Positions 24,744 through 33,969 of a stretch of DNA of 64,000 nucleotides are shown piece by piece. Positions within the stretch are counted from its first letter, which is position 1, and the number at the start of each line of letters is the position of its first letter. The stretch lies in the NCBI GenBank assembly GCA_902490335.1, contig CABUDL010000003.1, positions 1 to 64,000 on the forward strand. Reading direction: 5' to 3'. The notes beneath the pieces are model-generated. The model did no database searches. It saw nothing but the letters and a program-made list of their open reading frames with translations, and was not told where the DNA came from. The position numbers and the translations under genes were made by a program. The stretch is from an uncultured Clostridium sp. Its GTDB lineage: Bacteria; Bacillota; Clostridia; Oscillospirales; Ruminococcaceae.

Positions 24744-25763
24744 TTACTGAGCGTCAACAGCAGACATATGTTTGATCAGCTCGAGAACTTTGTTGGAGTA
24801 ACCCCACTCGTTGTCGTACCAGGAAACGAGTTTTACAAAGGTTTCGTTGAGCATGATACCTGCTTTTGCATCAAAGATGGAGGTTCTTGGGTCACCCAGG
24901 AAGTCAGAAGATACAACCATATCTTCGGTGTAGCCCAGGATGCCCTTCATGGTGGTCTCAGAAGCCTCTTTTACCTTTGCACAGATTTCTTCATAAGTGG
25001 TTGGTTTTGCCAGTTTTACAGTCAGGTCAACAACAGATACGTCCAGAGTTGGTACACGGAAGGACATACCGGTCAGTTTGCCTTTTACCTCCGGGATAAC
25101 CAGTGCGCAGGCTTTTGCAGCGCCGGTAGAGGATGGGATGATGTTGCCGGCAGCAGCACGTCCGCCTCTCCAGTCTTTCTTGGAAGGACCGTCAACGGTC
25201 TTCTGGGTTGCGGTGGTAGCATGTACGGTGCTCATCAAGCCTTCCACAACGCCAAAGTTGTCGTTGATGACCTTTACCAGTGGAGCCAGGCAGTTGGTGG
25301 TGCAGGATGCGTTGGAAACTACCAGCATATCCTTGGTATATTTGTCTTCGTTTACGCCAACAACAAAGGTTGGAGTCTCTTTATCCTTTGCAGGAGCAGA
25401 AATAACAACCTTTTTAGCACCTGCTTTGATGTGAGCAGCTGCTTTTTCGGTGGTGGTGAATACGCCGGTGGATTCTACAACGTACTCAGCGCCGCAGTCA
25501 CCCCATGGAATCTCACTTGGCTCTTTGCAGTCGTATACATTGATTGCATGACCGTTAACAACAAATTTGCCGTCTTTTGCTTCGAGGGTGCCTTTGAACT
25601 GACCGTGCATGGAGTCATACTTGGTCATATATACCATGTAATCGAGATCGATGAATGGGTCATTGATGCCTACAACTTCAAAAGCTTCCGGCTGAGCCAT
25701 CGCTGCGCGAAAGACCAGTCTGCCGATACGTCCAAAACCGTTGATACCAATTTTAATTGCCAT
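24744..25763 (-). CDS. gap: Type I glyceraldehyde-3-phosphate dehydrogenase
   Basis: 339 aa NAD-dependent glycolytic enzyme. The N-terminal Rossmann motif KIGINGFGRIGRLV, catalytic Cys154 in SNASCTTN and His181 in STVHATT are in place. ATG chosen after AGGAGG; an ORF extension of three residues upstream overlaps that site. Codon use is strongly biased, as expected for a highly expressed gene. It stands alone, with its own promoter and terminator, next to the glycogen cluster. Confidence 0.98.
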   Translation of the reverse strand: MAIKIGINGFGRIGRLVFRAAMAQPEAFEVVGINDPFIDLDYMVYMTKYDSMHGQFKGTLEAKDGKFVVNGHAINVYDCKEPSEIPWGDCGAEYVVESTGVFTTTEKAAAHIKAGAKKVVISAPAKDKETPTFVVGVNEDKYTKDMLVVSNASCTTNCLAPLVKVINDNFGVVEGLMSTVHATTATQKTVDGPSKKDWRGGRAAAGNIIPSSTGAAKACALVIPEVKGKLTGMSFRVPTLDVSVVDLTVKLAKPTTYEEICAKVKEASETTMKGILGYTEDMVVSSDFLGDPRTSIFDAKAGIMLNETFVKLVSWYDNEWGYSNKVLELIKHMSAVDAQ

Positions 25764-25825
25764 GAGAATCAACCTCCTGTTAAATCTATCTATTTTATCG
25801 TCTGCCAGCTTTTGCTTGCAACTAT

Positions 25826-25854
25826 ATATTACTCTATTTTTCGCAAATATACAA
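25826..25854 (-). promoter_or_regulatory. Promoter of gap
   Basis: Minus-strand TTGTAT-N17-TAATAT, about 65 bases upstream of the gap start. Confidence 0.5.
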
Positions 25855-26031
25855 TCCCTTTGTTATATTTTTAACTATTTTCATCATTTTTTACTCGTTT
25901 TATAGATTCTTTTTTTCTCCAGCTGTGCAAAAACACCAATCTTTTTTTCAACATTCTCCCTTATTTGCAGGATGAACGGCAAAAATATGTCAAATTTCGT
26001 CCTTTTCCATCCGATTTCGACTCTCGAAGAT

Positions 26032-26060
26032 TTGATTTTTCGTTCAATATTCTGTATACT
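26032..26060 (+). promoter_or_regulatory. Strong promoter with long leader before the kinase-like gene
   Basis: TTGATT-N17-TATACT. The ATG is about 238 bases downstream, giving an unusually long untranslated leader. Confidence 0.65.
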
Positions 26061-26298
26061 GTTTGATAATATATATTCTATCTTTCCGGCATATTTATAT
26101 TGATTCCGCTAAAGACAGCTCTCTTCTTCTGCCTTGTTTTATTTCCCTTTTAATTTCTTTTTACGATTGCACTCCCAAGGCATTTTTTTCTCAGAGCAGA
26201 CTTCTACGCCTGTCTTTGTACAAACAATCAGCTCCCACCATAGTTTTATATCCAAAGTGGGGGTATGTTTCCTGATCCAGCATCAGAAAGAGGTCATC

Positions 26299-27471
26299 AT
26301 GCACAACAATTTTATTTCCATCATCGAAAAATACCTTCATTCCACGATGGAAGCCTCCAACCTTGTTCCGCTTCCCATTGCAATTGTCGATGAAGAACTC
26401 AAACAGTTTTGGGAAAACTGTTATATGAAGGAGAACTACCCCTTTTTATGCAGCAAGGACAACACCCGCGCGCTGCTATCAGGGTACGACATCGACGCCC
26501 TTTTGCTTTCGCTGCGCAGCCAGGATTCCTCGATTTCCTGTGTGTCCCGCCTGCCTATGGTGCAAACCACCCTCACCCTTTCCCCATTGTACGATGAAAA
26601 CCACGTCTTCATTGCGGCGGTGGTCCACTTTGCAGTCAGCTCCACCGAGATGTTCCCAAGTGATGTCAACCGTGCACAGCAAATGCTGCAAAATTTTAAT
26701 ACCACCCTGCGCGACCCGCTCGGTCTGATTTTCTCCGGCATCATCTCCATGACCCGCCGTCTGGAGGTGGACGACACTGCATCCTGCGAGCAGCTGTTGC
26801 AGCAGCTGAACAACTCCTGCTACCATATGCTCAAATCCTGCAACAGCCTTTCGGAATATACCGGCTACTCCAACGGTCTTGCTCTGCTCAATTTAAAATC
26901 GGTTTTTCTAAACCTGTTTTTGGAGGATCTCTTCCGGCATTTACAGATGTTTGCGCGCCGCGCCGGGGTCGAAATGACCTATGCGCTGCCACAGCAGGAG
27001 ATTCAAATGAATCTGGACCCTGATAAGCTCATCATTGTGCTGACCAGCCTGATGTCTAACAGCATCGCTTTCTTACAGGACAACCCCGAAGAGCGATATA
27101 TCCACATCGAGGTCCTTGCCAGCAACCACAGCGTCCGCTTTATCTTTTCGGACAACGGCTCCGGTATCCCATCGGATGCTCTGCCGCACGTCTTTGAACC
27201 ATATTTCACCTATGGACGCCACGACCGGCAGTTCACCCATCTGGGGCTGGGGTTGACCATCTGCAAAATGATTATCAACCACCACGGCGGTGACATTTCC
27301 CTCCTTTCTTCTTCGGATGGAACGGCTGTCAGCTTCACCCTCTCCCGCGATTTAAAGGGAGAGGAAAACACCAAACTGACCTTCTGCGACAATCCGGTGG
27401 AGTATCTCACCAATTCCTACTCGCCGATGTATGTCTATCTTTCCGACGTCTGCGAATGGATTCCTATTTAA
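26299..27471 (+). CDS. Histidine-kinase-like protein lacking the phospho-acceptor His
   Basis: 390 aa, no membrane helix. Residues 1-115 look like a PAS-type sensor region, followed by a HisKA-like helix pair in which the expected H-E-L-R-x-P-L reads TTLRDPL (Thr135 in place of His), then an HATPase domain with LMSNSIAFL (N-box), DNGSGIP and HLGLGLTICKMI. ATP-binding boxes seem intact. It may be a pseudokinase, a phosphatase-type partner, or act on another protein. No response regulator is adjacent. The ATG follows AAAGAGGT. The terminator follows closely. Confidence 0.8.
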   Translation: MHNNFISIIEKYLHSTMEASNLVPLPIAIVDEELKQFWENCYMKENYPFLCSKDNTRALLSGYDIDALLLSLRSQDSSISCVSRLPMVQTTLTLSPLYDENHVFIAAVVHFAVSSTEMFPSDVNRAQQMLQNFNTTLRDPLGLIFSGIISMTRRLEVDDTASCEQLLQQLNNSCYHMLKSCNSLSEYTGYSNGLALLNLKSVFLNLFLEDLFRHLQMFARRAGVEMTYALPQQEIQMNLDPDKLIIVLTSLMSNSIAFLQDNPEERYIHIEVLASNHSVRFIFSDNGSGIPSDALPHVFEPYFTYGRHDRQFTHLGLGLTICKMIINHHGGDISLLSSSDGTAVSFTLSRDLKGEENTKLTFCDNPVEYLTNSYSPMYVYLSDVCEWIPI

Positions 27472-27485
27472 ACTTTGATTATGAG

Positions 27486-27514
27486 AAAAGGAGCGCCCAA
27501 AAGCGCTCCTTTTT
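27486..27514 (+). terminator. Terminator after the kinase-like gene
   Basis: Stem AAAAGGAGCGC/GCGCTCCTTTTT with loop CCAAAA, 14 bases past the stop. Confidence 0.92.
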
Positions 27515-27530
27515 GATTTTTCTGTTTTTA

Positions 27531-27565
27531 AAAAAAGAAGGACTGTGACACAGCCCTTCTTAAAA
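27531..27565 (-). terminator. Terminator after the DAK2-family gene
   Basis: Arms AAGAAGG/CCTTCTT extended by CTG/CAG, followed on the minus strand by TTTTTTT. It abuts the stop codon. Confidence 0.8.
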
Positions 27566-27568
27566 GAT

Positions 27569-29242
27569 TTATTCAACTGAGATGATAAAGTAGTAGACCG
27601 GCTGTTTGCCTTCGATTAAAACAACTTCGACATCATCGCCCAGCTTTTCTGCTACCGCTTCCCGAATCTGCTCCGCCTGCTCCTCTGTGACGTCTTCGCC
27701 GTAGATCAGGGTTACAAAGCTGCTGTCCTTGGTCTTTCTCATCAGATTATGGGTCAGCTTGACAACCGTCTTTTTAAGGTCGGTTTCTACAAACGCCATC
27801 TTTCCGTTTTCCAGAGCCAGAAGTTCACCTTTTTTGATGTTGTGTCCTTCATAGTCGCTGTCGCGCGCTGCAAAGGTGACCGAACCGGTGCCGACACGCT
27901 CATACGCCTTGACCATGTTCATCATGTTCTGCTTGCGGTCTGCCTCCGGGTCGAATGCCAGCATAGCAGACAGTCCCTGTGGAACGGTGCGGGTCTGCAA
28001 AACATAGACCTTGCGGTCTGCCAGATTGGCTGCCTGCTCCGCTGCCATGATGATGTTCTTGTTGTTTGGCAGTACGAACACCCGTTTTGCTGCTGTGGCG
28101 TGGATGGCGGAGAGGATGTCCTCGGTGGATGGGTTCATGGTTTGACCGCCGCTGACCACATTGTCTACGCCCAGGTCGGTGAACAGCTGCTTGATGCCGT
28201 CGCCCGCAGCCACCGCTACAAAGCCGTACTCCTTCTCCGGGTCTACCGCCTTGTATGGGAATGCCGGTTTGCCTTCTGCTTCCAAATCCACCAGCTTGTT
28301 GTTGTCGCCGTGCTGTTCCTTCATGTTGTCAATCTTCATGTTGGTCAGATAGCCCAGCTTGAGCGCCGCCTGAATAGCGTTGCCCGGCTCGTTGGTATGT
28401 ACATGGCACTTGATGATTTCCTCATCGTCCACTACAACAACGCAGTCTCCGATGGATTCCAGATAAGCGCGCAGAGCCAACGGGTCTGCGTTCGGGTCCT
28501 CTTTATTGATGATGAACTCGGTGCAGTAGCAGAAGTGGATGTCCTCTTCGTTAAATTCTGCCGCCACGCCGTGTGCCTTCTTTTCCTTAGGAGCTGCCTG
28601 CTGTTCCTCCAGAGAGGCAACAATCTCGCCGCCCTCGATGACCGCCAGCATCCCCTTCCAGACCTCTACAAAGCCCTGTCCGCCCGCATCGACTACACCG
28701 GCTTTTTTGAGTACCGGCAGCATCTCCGGTGTCTGTGCCAGAGCGTCCTGCGCGCTGACCAGGATTTCTTTCCACATCTGTGCTGCGGTCAGCTGCTCTT
28801 CCTGCGCTGCCAGCTGCTGTGCGTGCTCTCCTGCCAGTCTTGCTACGGTCAGGATGGTACCTTCCGTCGGCTTCATAACAGCTTTGTATGCGGCGGTGAC
28901 ACCCATCGACAACGCGTTTGCAATGTCCTTTGCATCCGCTTCCTGCTTGCCCTCCAGACCTTTGGAGAAGCCGCGGAACAGCAGAGAAAGGATAACGCCC
29001 GAGTTTCCTCTTGCGCCGCGCAGCAAAGCAGAGGCTGCCTTTTTGGCTACCTGCTCAACGGTCGGGTCATCCCGCAGGGTTTCCAGCTCCCGTTTTGCCG
29101 CATTGATGGTCATCGACATATTTGTTCCGGTGTCGCCGTCCGGTACAGGGAATACATTGAGCGCGTCTACCTGCTGTCTGCAATTTGAAATGCTGTTTGC
29201 GCCAGAGATAAACGCATCCCTGAGCTGAGTTCCCTTTATCAC
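27569..29242 (-). CDS. DAK2/DhaL-domain protein, FakA/YloV-like
   Basis: About 557 aa. An N-terminal DhaL-type ATP-binding domain (NVFPVPDGDTGTNMSMT, Asp-rich Mg site; RGARGNSGVILSLLFRGF) is followed by a middle domain and a C-terminal DegV-like region (FVLPNNKNIIMAAEQAANL). Homologues include the fatty-acid kinase FakA, which phosphorylates fatty acids held by FakB; a FakB gene is not in the window. GTG start chosen after AGGAG at nine bases. It follows the Asp23/Gls24 gene, the same yloU-yloV pairing as in Bacillus. Confidence 0.92.
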   Translation of the reverse strand: MIKGTQLRDAFISGANSISNCRQQVDALNVFPVPDGDTGTNMSMTINAAKRELETLRDDPTVEQVAKKAASALLRGARGNSGVILSLLFRGFSKGLEGKQEADAKDIANALSMGVTAAYKAVMKPTEGTILTVARLAGEHAQQLAAQEEQLTAAQMWKEILVSAQDALAQTPEMLPVLKKAGVVDAGGQGFVEVWKGMLAVIEGGEIVASLEEQQAAPKEKKAHGVAAEFNEEDIHFCYCTEFIINKEDPNADPLALRAYLESIGDCVVVVDDEEIIKCHVHTNEPGNAIQAALKLGYLTNMKIDNMKEQHGDNNKLVDLEAEGKPAFPYKAVDPEKEYGFVAVAAGDGIKQLFTDLGVDNVVSGGQTMNPSTEDILSAIHATAAKRVFVLPNNKNIIMAAEQAANLADRKVYVLQTRTVPQGLSAMLAFDPEADRKQNMMNMVKAYERVGTGSVTFAARDSDYEGHNIKKGELLALENGKMAFVETDLKKTVVKLTHNLMRKTKDSSFVTLIYGEDVTEEQAEQIREAVAEKLGDDVEVVLIEGKQPVYYFIISVE

Positions 29243-29279
29243 GATAATACACTCCTTACCAAAAGATTCATCCATGACG

Positions 29280-29630
29280 CTACTGCTTCATATCGTCAAC
29301 AAACACGTTGACCTTTGCCACCTGAAGACCGGTTGCCTCCTCGACAGTGTAGCGTACCTTGTTGACAATGCTCTTGACGATGGCGGAGATATTAACGCCG
29401 TAGGTAACTGCGATGTGCAAATCAATGACCAGACCACCGGCAACGGTGCGCACTTTGACACCCTTGTCCTGTGCCTCGTCCTTTTTCAGAATATATCTCA
29501 GTCCCTGGGAAGCCGTGCTTTCTACCATACCGGCAACGCCGAAGCACTCGGAGGCAGCATGGCCGACCAGGTTTGCAAAATAATCCTGTGAGATCTCGAT
29601 TGCTCCAAGATGATTCTCAAATTTAATCAT
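29280..29630 (-). CDS. Asp23/Gls24 family protein (YloU-like)
   Basis: 116 aa. Family signatures are LGAIEISQDYFANLVGHAASECFGVAGM and the C-terminal VRYTVEEATGLQVAKVNVFVDDM. In Staphylococcus related Asp23 is membrane-linked and tied to envelope stress; the YloU branch has no fixed role. The ATG follows AAAGGAACG. It is 37 bases upstream of the DAK2 gene and almost certainly co-transcribed with it. Confidence 0.93.
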   Translation of the reverse strand: MIKFENHLGAIEISQDYFANLVGHAASECFGVAGMVESTASQGLRYILKKDEAQDKGVKVRTVAGGLVIDLHIAVTYGVNISAIVKSIVNKVRYTVEEATGLQVAKVNVFVDDMKQ

Positions 29631-29651
29631 AAATCACACGTTCCTTTCTAT

Positions 29652-29672
29652 GCGTCCGACCGACGCTTTTTT
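29652..29672. promoter_or_regulatory. Leader hairpin before the Gls24-type gene
   Basis: GCGTC-CGACC-GACGC followed on the plus strand by TTTTTT. For the minus-strand gene it forms a hairpin immediately upstream of the ribosome site, and so may stabilise the mRNA 5' end; on the plus strand it looks like a terminator but no plus-strand gene precedes it. Confidence 0.45.
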
Positions 29673-29696
29673 AAGGGCATAATTGTCAATAAAATA

Positions 29697-29702
29697 ATTA
29701 TA
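29697..29702 (-). promoter_or_regulatory. -10 element of the Gls24/DAK2 operon
   Basis: Consensus TATAAT on the minus strand about 70 bases upstream of the start; the -35 is poorly defined. Confidence 0.45.
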
Positions 29703-29826
29703 CCGTATTTTATGCCTTTTGAACAGGCTTTCTATTCCATTTTCATCCATTTCATGCTTTATTTACAAATCCCCGCTGCCAGAAAGAGGTCGATAGGTGA
29801 AAATTTAACAACCGTTACAAACCTTT

Positions 29827-31338
29827 TTAAGACTGCCAGCTGTCGATATTGTAAAATAAATCGCTGCGCAGAGCGGTCACCTTTAAGGTGTGCTGCCGCG
29901 AAAAGCAGAAGGAGCCGCTGCGAAAAGCAAGCGGGACAACGGGGTATTCCTGCACAAACTGCGCGGAAAAGGCGTCCCAACCCTCGCCTGTGGAGTAGGC
30001 GGTCTGATACAGGGAGAGCAGCTGCTGCGAAGGAAGCGCACCGTAGCCGTAATGCTCCCCGCGGGTGAACAAATGGCTCAAATCCATGTCGTCCCCCAGC
30101 AGCAGCTCGCCCAGATACAAATCATAGCTGCCCGATTCCAAGGCAGAAAAGTAGTCCTCGCCCGATCTGCCGTCCAGCGTGATTTGAATTCCTACCTGTG
30201 CCAGCTGTGCTGCCAGCTGATTTGCCAACTGCGCCCGGTCCGCGCCGTCGGTGCTGTACAAAAGGGTTAGCTCCAGCGTTTCCTCCTCATCCAAAGCGCC
30301 TGCCTGGGTCAGCATCTGCTTCGCTTCATCAATATTCTGCGCCGGAACGGTATAGCCTTCCATTACAAAAAAGTCGGGATGAAGCGGCAGGTCGCTCGCC
30401 TTACCCGAGGTGGTCAGCGAGGTGCGCATCAGATAATCGCGGTCGATTGCCCGACTGATTGCCTGACGGACCGCCGCATCTGCCGTTTGCCCTCTGGAGG
30501 CGTTTGCTCCCAGAAAAATCAGCTGATTGGCTGTCACCGGATAACTGCCTGCCGACAGGTTACTGATGTCCGCCGAGGCGCCGTCGATATACAGGCAGTC
30601 GATTTTTCCCAGCTTCAGGCTGTAGGTCTCCACATCCTTCTTGCTCAGCGGAATCATCTCGATGCGCCGGATGCTCGGCTGCTTTCCCCAATAGGAAGGA
30701 TTGATTTCCAAAAGCACACTCTCCTCCCCCTGGGATGCCAGACGGTACCGTCCGGTGCCGATATAGCGGCTGCCGTCCCACTTGGCTACCGGAAAGGTCA
30801 TCAGGTTGGCAAACAGGGCATCCGGCTGATTCAGTGTAACCTGCACGCTGTCCCCCAAAACTTTGTGGCTGGCGATATTTTCCAGCCGCGCCCGATAGTA
30901 GGAGCCTTCTGCCAACGCCAGCGCCAAGCTGTCGTCGATGTGCTTTGCTGTCAGCTGCGAGCCGTCCGAAAATGTAATGCCCTCTTTTACCGTCAGTGTC
31001 CACTCGGTTCCACTGCCGGAAACCTCCGCCAGCGCCGGCTGGGTGGAAAAATCGGTCTGAAGGCTGACCGGCGCATCATACAGCAGCGTAGCTGCCGAGC
31101 GGCTGTTCAGCTGCGCACAGTTCCATGGTGAAGCAGTCAGAAGGTCGTAGTCACCCGATATTTTCAGCTGCTCCAGGCGCTGCTGCGGCTCCTGCTGTGT
31201 CTGCTCCTGTTCGGTCACGTTGGGGCTAAAAGTCTGCTTTTCCCCAATCTGTGCCTGTCCGCATCCGCTCAAGCTGCCGGCAAGCAGTCCCAGCACAACC
31301 AGCGCTGCCGCTGCCCTTTGATTCAATCGTTCTTTCAT
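29827..31338 (-). CDS. Peptide/solute-binding lipoprotein (SBP_bac_5), orphan
   Basis: 503 aa extracellular lipoprotein. Signal peptide with lipobox LSGC near residues 23-27, then a family-5 binding domain: LTVKEGITFSDGSQLTAKHIDDSLALAL and a central VETYSLKLGKIDCLYIDG. Normally this protein feeds an Opp/Dpp ABC importer, but no permease or ATPase genes are next to it. It follows the YmdB gene by 27 bases, so it probably forms the end of the panT operon. ATG preceded by GAAGGA. Confidence 0.88.
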   Translation of the reverse strand: MKERLNQRAAAALVVLGLLAGSLSGCGQAQIGEKQTFSPNVTEQEQTQQEPQQRLEQLKISGDYDLLTASPWNCAQLNSRSAATLLYDAPVSLQTDFSTQPALAEVSGSGTEWTLTVKEGITFSDGSQLTAKHIDDSLALALAEGSYYRARLENIASHKVLGDSVQVTLNQPDALFANLMTFPVAKWDGSRYIGTGRYRLASQGEESVLLEINPSYWGKQPSIRRIEMIPLSKKDVETYSLKLGKIDCLYIDGASADISNLSAGSYPVTANQLIFLGANASRGQTADAAVRQAISRAIDRDYLMRTSLTTSGKASDLPLHPDFFVMEGYTVPAQNIDEAKQMLTQAGALDEEETLELTLLYSTDGADRAQLANQLAAQLAQVGIQITLDGRSGEDYFSALESGSYDLYLGELLLGDDMDLSHLFTRGEHYGYGALPSQQLLSLYQTAYSTGEGWDAFSAQFVQEYPVVPLAFRSGSFCFSRQHTLKVTALRSDLFYNIDSWQS

Positions 31339-31365
31339 CTTCTATTCCTTCTTATCTTCCTGCAA

Positions 31366-32136
31366 TCAATCCAACAAACTGACCCGCTGGATGCTCTGCG
31401 CCTTTCCGGTGGACTGGTCGACTGCAATCACCACGCCGTTGAGTTCGATTTCCTTCGGGTCATACTCAAAGCGGGCGGGCATATGATCAATAAACTTTTT
31501 GATGATGATTTCCTGCTTGACCCCAAGCACCGAGTTTTTGCCGCCGCACATCCCGGCATCGGTGATGTACGCTGTCCCCTTCGGCAGCACCCGTTCGTCT
31601 GCCGTCTGCACATGGGTGTGGGTGCCGACCACAGCGGATACTCTGCCGTCCAGATAGTAGCCCATCGCCTTCTTCTCGGAGGTCATCTCCGCGTGCAGGT
31701 CCACCAGAATATTTTTCGTGCCCGCCTTTTGCAGCAGACGGTCGACCGTTTCAAAGGGATTGGCACAGTTGTCCATTGCCATCTGTCCCTGCAGGTTGAT
31801 GACGCACAGCTGCCAACGCAGGCAGTCCAGCACAAACATTCCGCTGCCGGGCACACTTGGGTGGTAGTTTGCCGGTCGAAGGATTCCCTTTTCTTCCTCA
31901 AGCAGCGGGTAAATCTCCCTTCGTTTGAGGACGTGGTTACCGGTGGTGATGACATCCGCACCCGCATCGAAGAGCATCTGTGCACTTTCCGGCGTGATTC
32001 CGTTGCCCTCGGCAGAATTTTCCCCATTGATGATGCAGGCGTCGATGGCATACAGCTTCTTTAAGTTGCGCAGATGACGCATGACCGCCTGACAGCCTGC
32101 TTTTCCGACAACATCTCCTAAAAATAAAATATTCAA
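31366..32136 (-). CDS. YmdB-family metallophosphoesterase (TIGR00282)
   Basis: 256 aa cytoplasmic phosphodiesterase. The metal-binding motifs are NILFLGDVVGKAG, CIINGENSAEGNG, GADVITTGNHV and VVGTHTHVQTAD. In Bacillus YmdB hydrolyses cyclic nucleotides in vitro and affects biofilm and sporulation programmes. The start overlaps the end of the CPBP gene by 4 bases (ATGA), giving tight coupling. Confidence 0.95.
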   Translation of the reverse strand: MNILFLGDVVGKAGCQAVMRHLRNLKKLYAIDACIINGENSAEGNGITPESAQMLFDAGADVITTGNHVLKRREIYPLLEEEKGILRPANYHPSVPGSGMFVLDCLRWQLCVINLQGQMAMDNCANPFETVDRLLQKAGTKNILVDLHAEMTSEKKAMGYYLDGRVSAVVGTHTHVQTADERVLPKGTAYITDAGMCGGKNSVLGVKQEIIIKKFIDHMPARFEYDPKEIELNGVVIAVDQSTGKAQSIQRVSLLD

Positions 32137-33041
32137 TCTCTCTTTCCCTTCCTCTCAAAAGTTTTGAACCCTTTTGCTTCCAGCAGACCTTTTCGTCTGC
32201 ACCGGCTCAGACTGAGCCACGCAAAAGCAAGATAAACCATAATAGAAACGATGGATGCCTCGATGCCAAAATCGCCGCCGGTCAGCAGCAGAGAATCGCT
32301 GTCCAACAGATACTGTGCCCATACGTCGCTGTCCGCGACCGTGCCGATGTGCAGTAAACCGCCGACCATCGTAAGATTCCACACCCCGTGCATCAAAGCA
32401 GCGGACCAGATACTGCTGTTTTCCAATGTCACCAGCGAAAACAGGATGCCCACCAGACTTCCTGCAATCATCAGCTGTAAAAAGCTGGGCAGGTCCATCG
32501 GTCTGCCAATCAGATGCAAGGCGGCAAACAGCACCGAAGGGAGCAAAACAGCCGCCCAGCGTCCCATCAGCCGTTCCAGTACAGTGAAAAAGACGCCGCG
32601 AAAAATTGCCTCCTCCACGATACCGGCTCCCAGCCCGATGACACAGACCGCAGCGCTCAGCAAAGCTGCCAGCTGCTCATGGGAGAGCTGCGCGACCTCC
32701 CAGCTGCCGGGCAGGTTGAGTAAAATCAGGCAGACGATTCCCGGCATTGCCAGCGCGACGACCGTCCACAGCAGAGAAAAGCGCACCGGAAGGATGCGGC
32801 AATCGGCAAGCGACAGTCCAAGCGCCCGGCAAACCCAGGACAGCCCATACAGCACCGACAGAACATACACCACGCCGACCGCAAGATTGCACAGATCGAC
32901 CGGCAGCTGTGCCCCATGCAGAAAAACGCCAACCAACTGCGACAGCAGCTGTCCGGCTGCCAGCACCACCAGAGAAAGCAGCGCCAGCAATCCCTTGCTC
33001 CACGAACGTTTTCCGCTTTTTACTGTCTGTTCCTTTTGCAT
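32133..33041 (-). CDS. CPBP-family intramembrane protease (Abi/CaaX-type)
   Basis: About 302 aa with eight or so hydrophobic segments. Catalytic motifs of the CPBP/Abi family are present: EEAIFRG (EExxxR), FAALHLIG (FxxxH) and, in a later helix, LMHGVWNL. Members range from prenyl-protein proteases to bacteriocin self-immunity proteins; the target here is unknown. The ATG was set after GGAGAGGTGGGG; a longer frame to 33224 overlaps the upstream gene. It overlaps the RluA-type gene by 22 bases. Confidence 0.85.
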   Translation of the reverse strand: MQKEQTVKSGKRSWSKGLLALLSLVVLAAGQLLSQLVGVFLHGAQLPVDLCNLAVGVVYVLSVLYGLSWVCRALGLSLADCRILPVRFSLLWTVVALAMPGIVCLILLNLPGSWEVAQLSHEQLAALLSAAVCVIGLGAGIVEEAIFRGVFFTVLERLMGRWAAVLLPSVLFAALHLIGRPMDLPSFLQLMIAGSLVGILFSLVTLENSSIWSAALMHGVWNLTMVGGLLHIGTVADSDVWAQYLLDSDSLLLTGGDFGIEASIVSIMVYLAFAWLSLSRCRRKGLLEAKGFKTFERKGKRD

Positions 33042-33940
33042 AACCCCACCTCTCCTTTTAAAATCCGCTCTGCCAGCACCGCCATGTCCTGCGGCAGTGG
33101 GCAATCCACCGTGATTTCCCTTTTGTCCAGCGGATGCGGGAAGCAGATTCTGCGGCAGTGCAGCGCCTGTCGGGCAATCAGGGAACTTGGCTGACCGTAC
33201 ATCCCATCCCCTAAAACCGGACAACCCAGATGCGCCATGTGTACCCGTATCTGATGGGTGCGACCGGTTTCCAGCACAAAATCGACCAAGCTCAAACCCT
33301 CTGCCTGTGCCAACACCCGATAGTTGGTCACCGCACGCTGACCGTCCGGCGCCACGATGCGGCGCATCTGCTCGGGCTGTTCCCGACGGATGGGTGCATC
33401 CACCCTGCCCTGCGGCTGAGGCGGCGCCCCCAGCAGGATGGCTTGATAGGTCTTATGAAAATTGTTGGTCACTGCCGCTGCGGCATAGCGGTTTTTGGCA
33501 ACCAGCACCGCGCCGCTGGTGTCGCGGTCCAGGCGGTTGAGCGGGCGATACATCAAGTCCACACCCAACCGGTCGCAGTGGGCAGCAAAGACGTTTGCCA
33601 GTGTGTCCGCCGCGTGTCCGCAGGATTGATGGCATGGCATATCCGCAGGCTTGTTGAAAACCAGCAGGTCCTCGTCCTCATACACCACCGGGACCCGGCG
33701 GTTGGAGCGGATAAAATGTTCCACCCCATGCTCATTGCTGTCCAAAAAGGTAATCTGCAAGCAGTCTCCTGCCCGAAGAAGGTCGATGGTACGGGTGTGT
33801 TCTCCGTTTAAGCGCATCCCCTGCTCATAGTGCTTGAGCTTGACAATCGTCCTGCTGGAGTAGCCGTGTACTCCCTTGAGGTAACGCTCCACCGACATGC
33901 CTTCCTGCTGTGGTGTGATGTGGTATTCTATCGTTCGCAT
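33020..33940 (-). CDS. RluA-family 23S rRNA/tRNA pseudouridine synthase
   Basis: 306 aa. An S4-like RNA-binding region (SVERYLKGVHGYSSRTIVKLKHYEQGMRLNG) precedes the catalytic domain with Asp in RPLNRLDRDTSGAVLVAKN, and GRTHQIRVHMAHLGCPVLGDGMYG closes the fold. The modified position cannot be deduced. It lies in the pantothenate-type operon, 29 bases after a lipoprotein gene. ATG preceded by a GGAGG-type site. Confidence 0.93.
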   Translation of the reverse strand: MRTIEYHITPQQEGMSVERYLKGVHGYSSRTIVKLKHYEQGMRLNGEHTRTIDLLRAGDCLQITFLDSNEHGVEHFIRSNRRVPVVYEDEDLLVFNKPADMPCHQSCGHAADTLANVFAAHCDRLGVDLMYRPLNRLDRDTSGAVLVAKNRYAAAAVTNNFHKTYQAILLGAPPQPQGRVDAPIRREQPEQMRRIVAPDGQRAVTNYRVLAQAEGLSLVDFVLETGRTHQIRVHMAHLGCPVLGDGMYGQPSSLIARQALHCRRICFPHPLDKREITVDCPLPQDMAVLAERILKGEVGLCKRNRQ

Positions 33941-33969
33941 CGGTTCCTCCTGTTGCGTCTGCTCAAAAT

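Larger units (their letters stand above)
25764..26298. other. Long divergent intergenic region gap / kinase-like gene
   Basis: 535 bases with promoters in both directions. On the plus strand a strong promoter at 26032-26060 leaves a leader of about 230 bases before the kinase-like ATG. No small gene with a good ribosome site is evident in that leader; it is AT- and pyrimidine-rich. No known riboswitch was recognised. Confidence 0.6.

Noticed and set aside
27749..29188. 479-codon plus-strand frame antisense to the DAK2 gene
   Set aside because: Codon composition mirrors the sense gene, with no recognisable domain.
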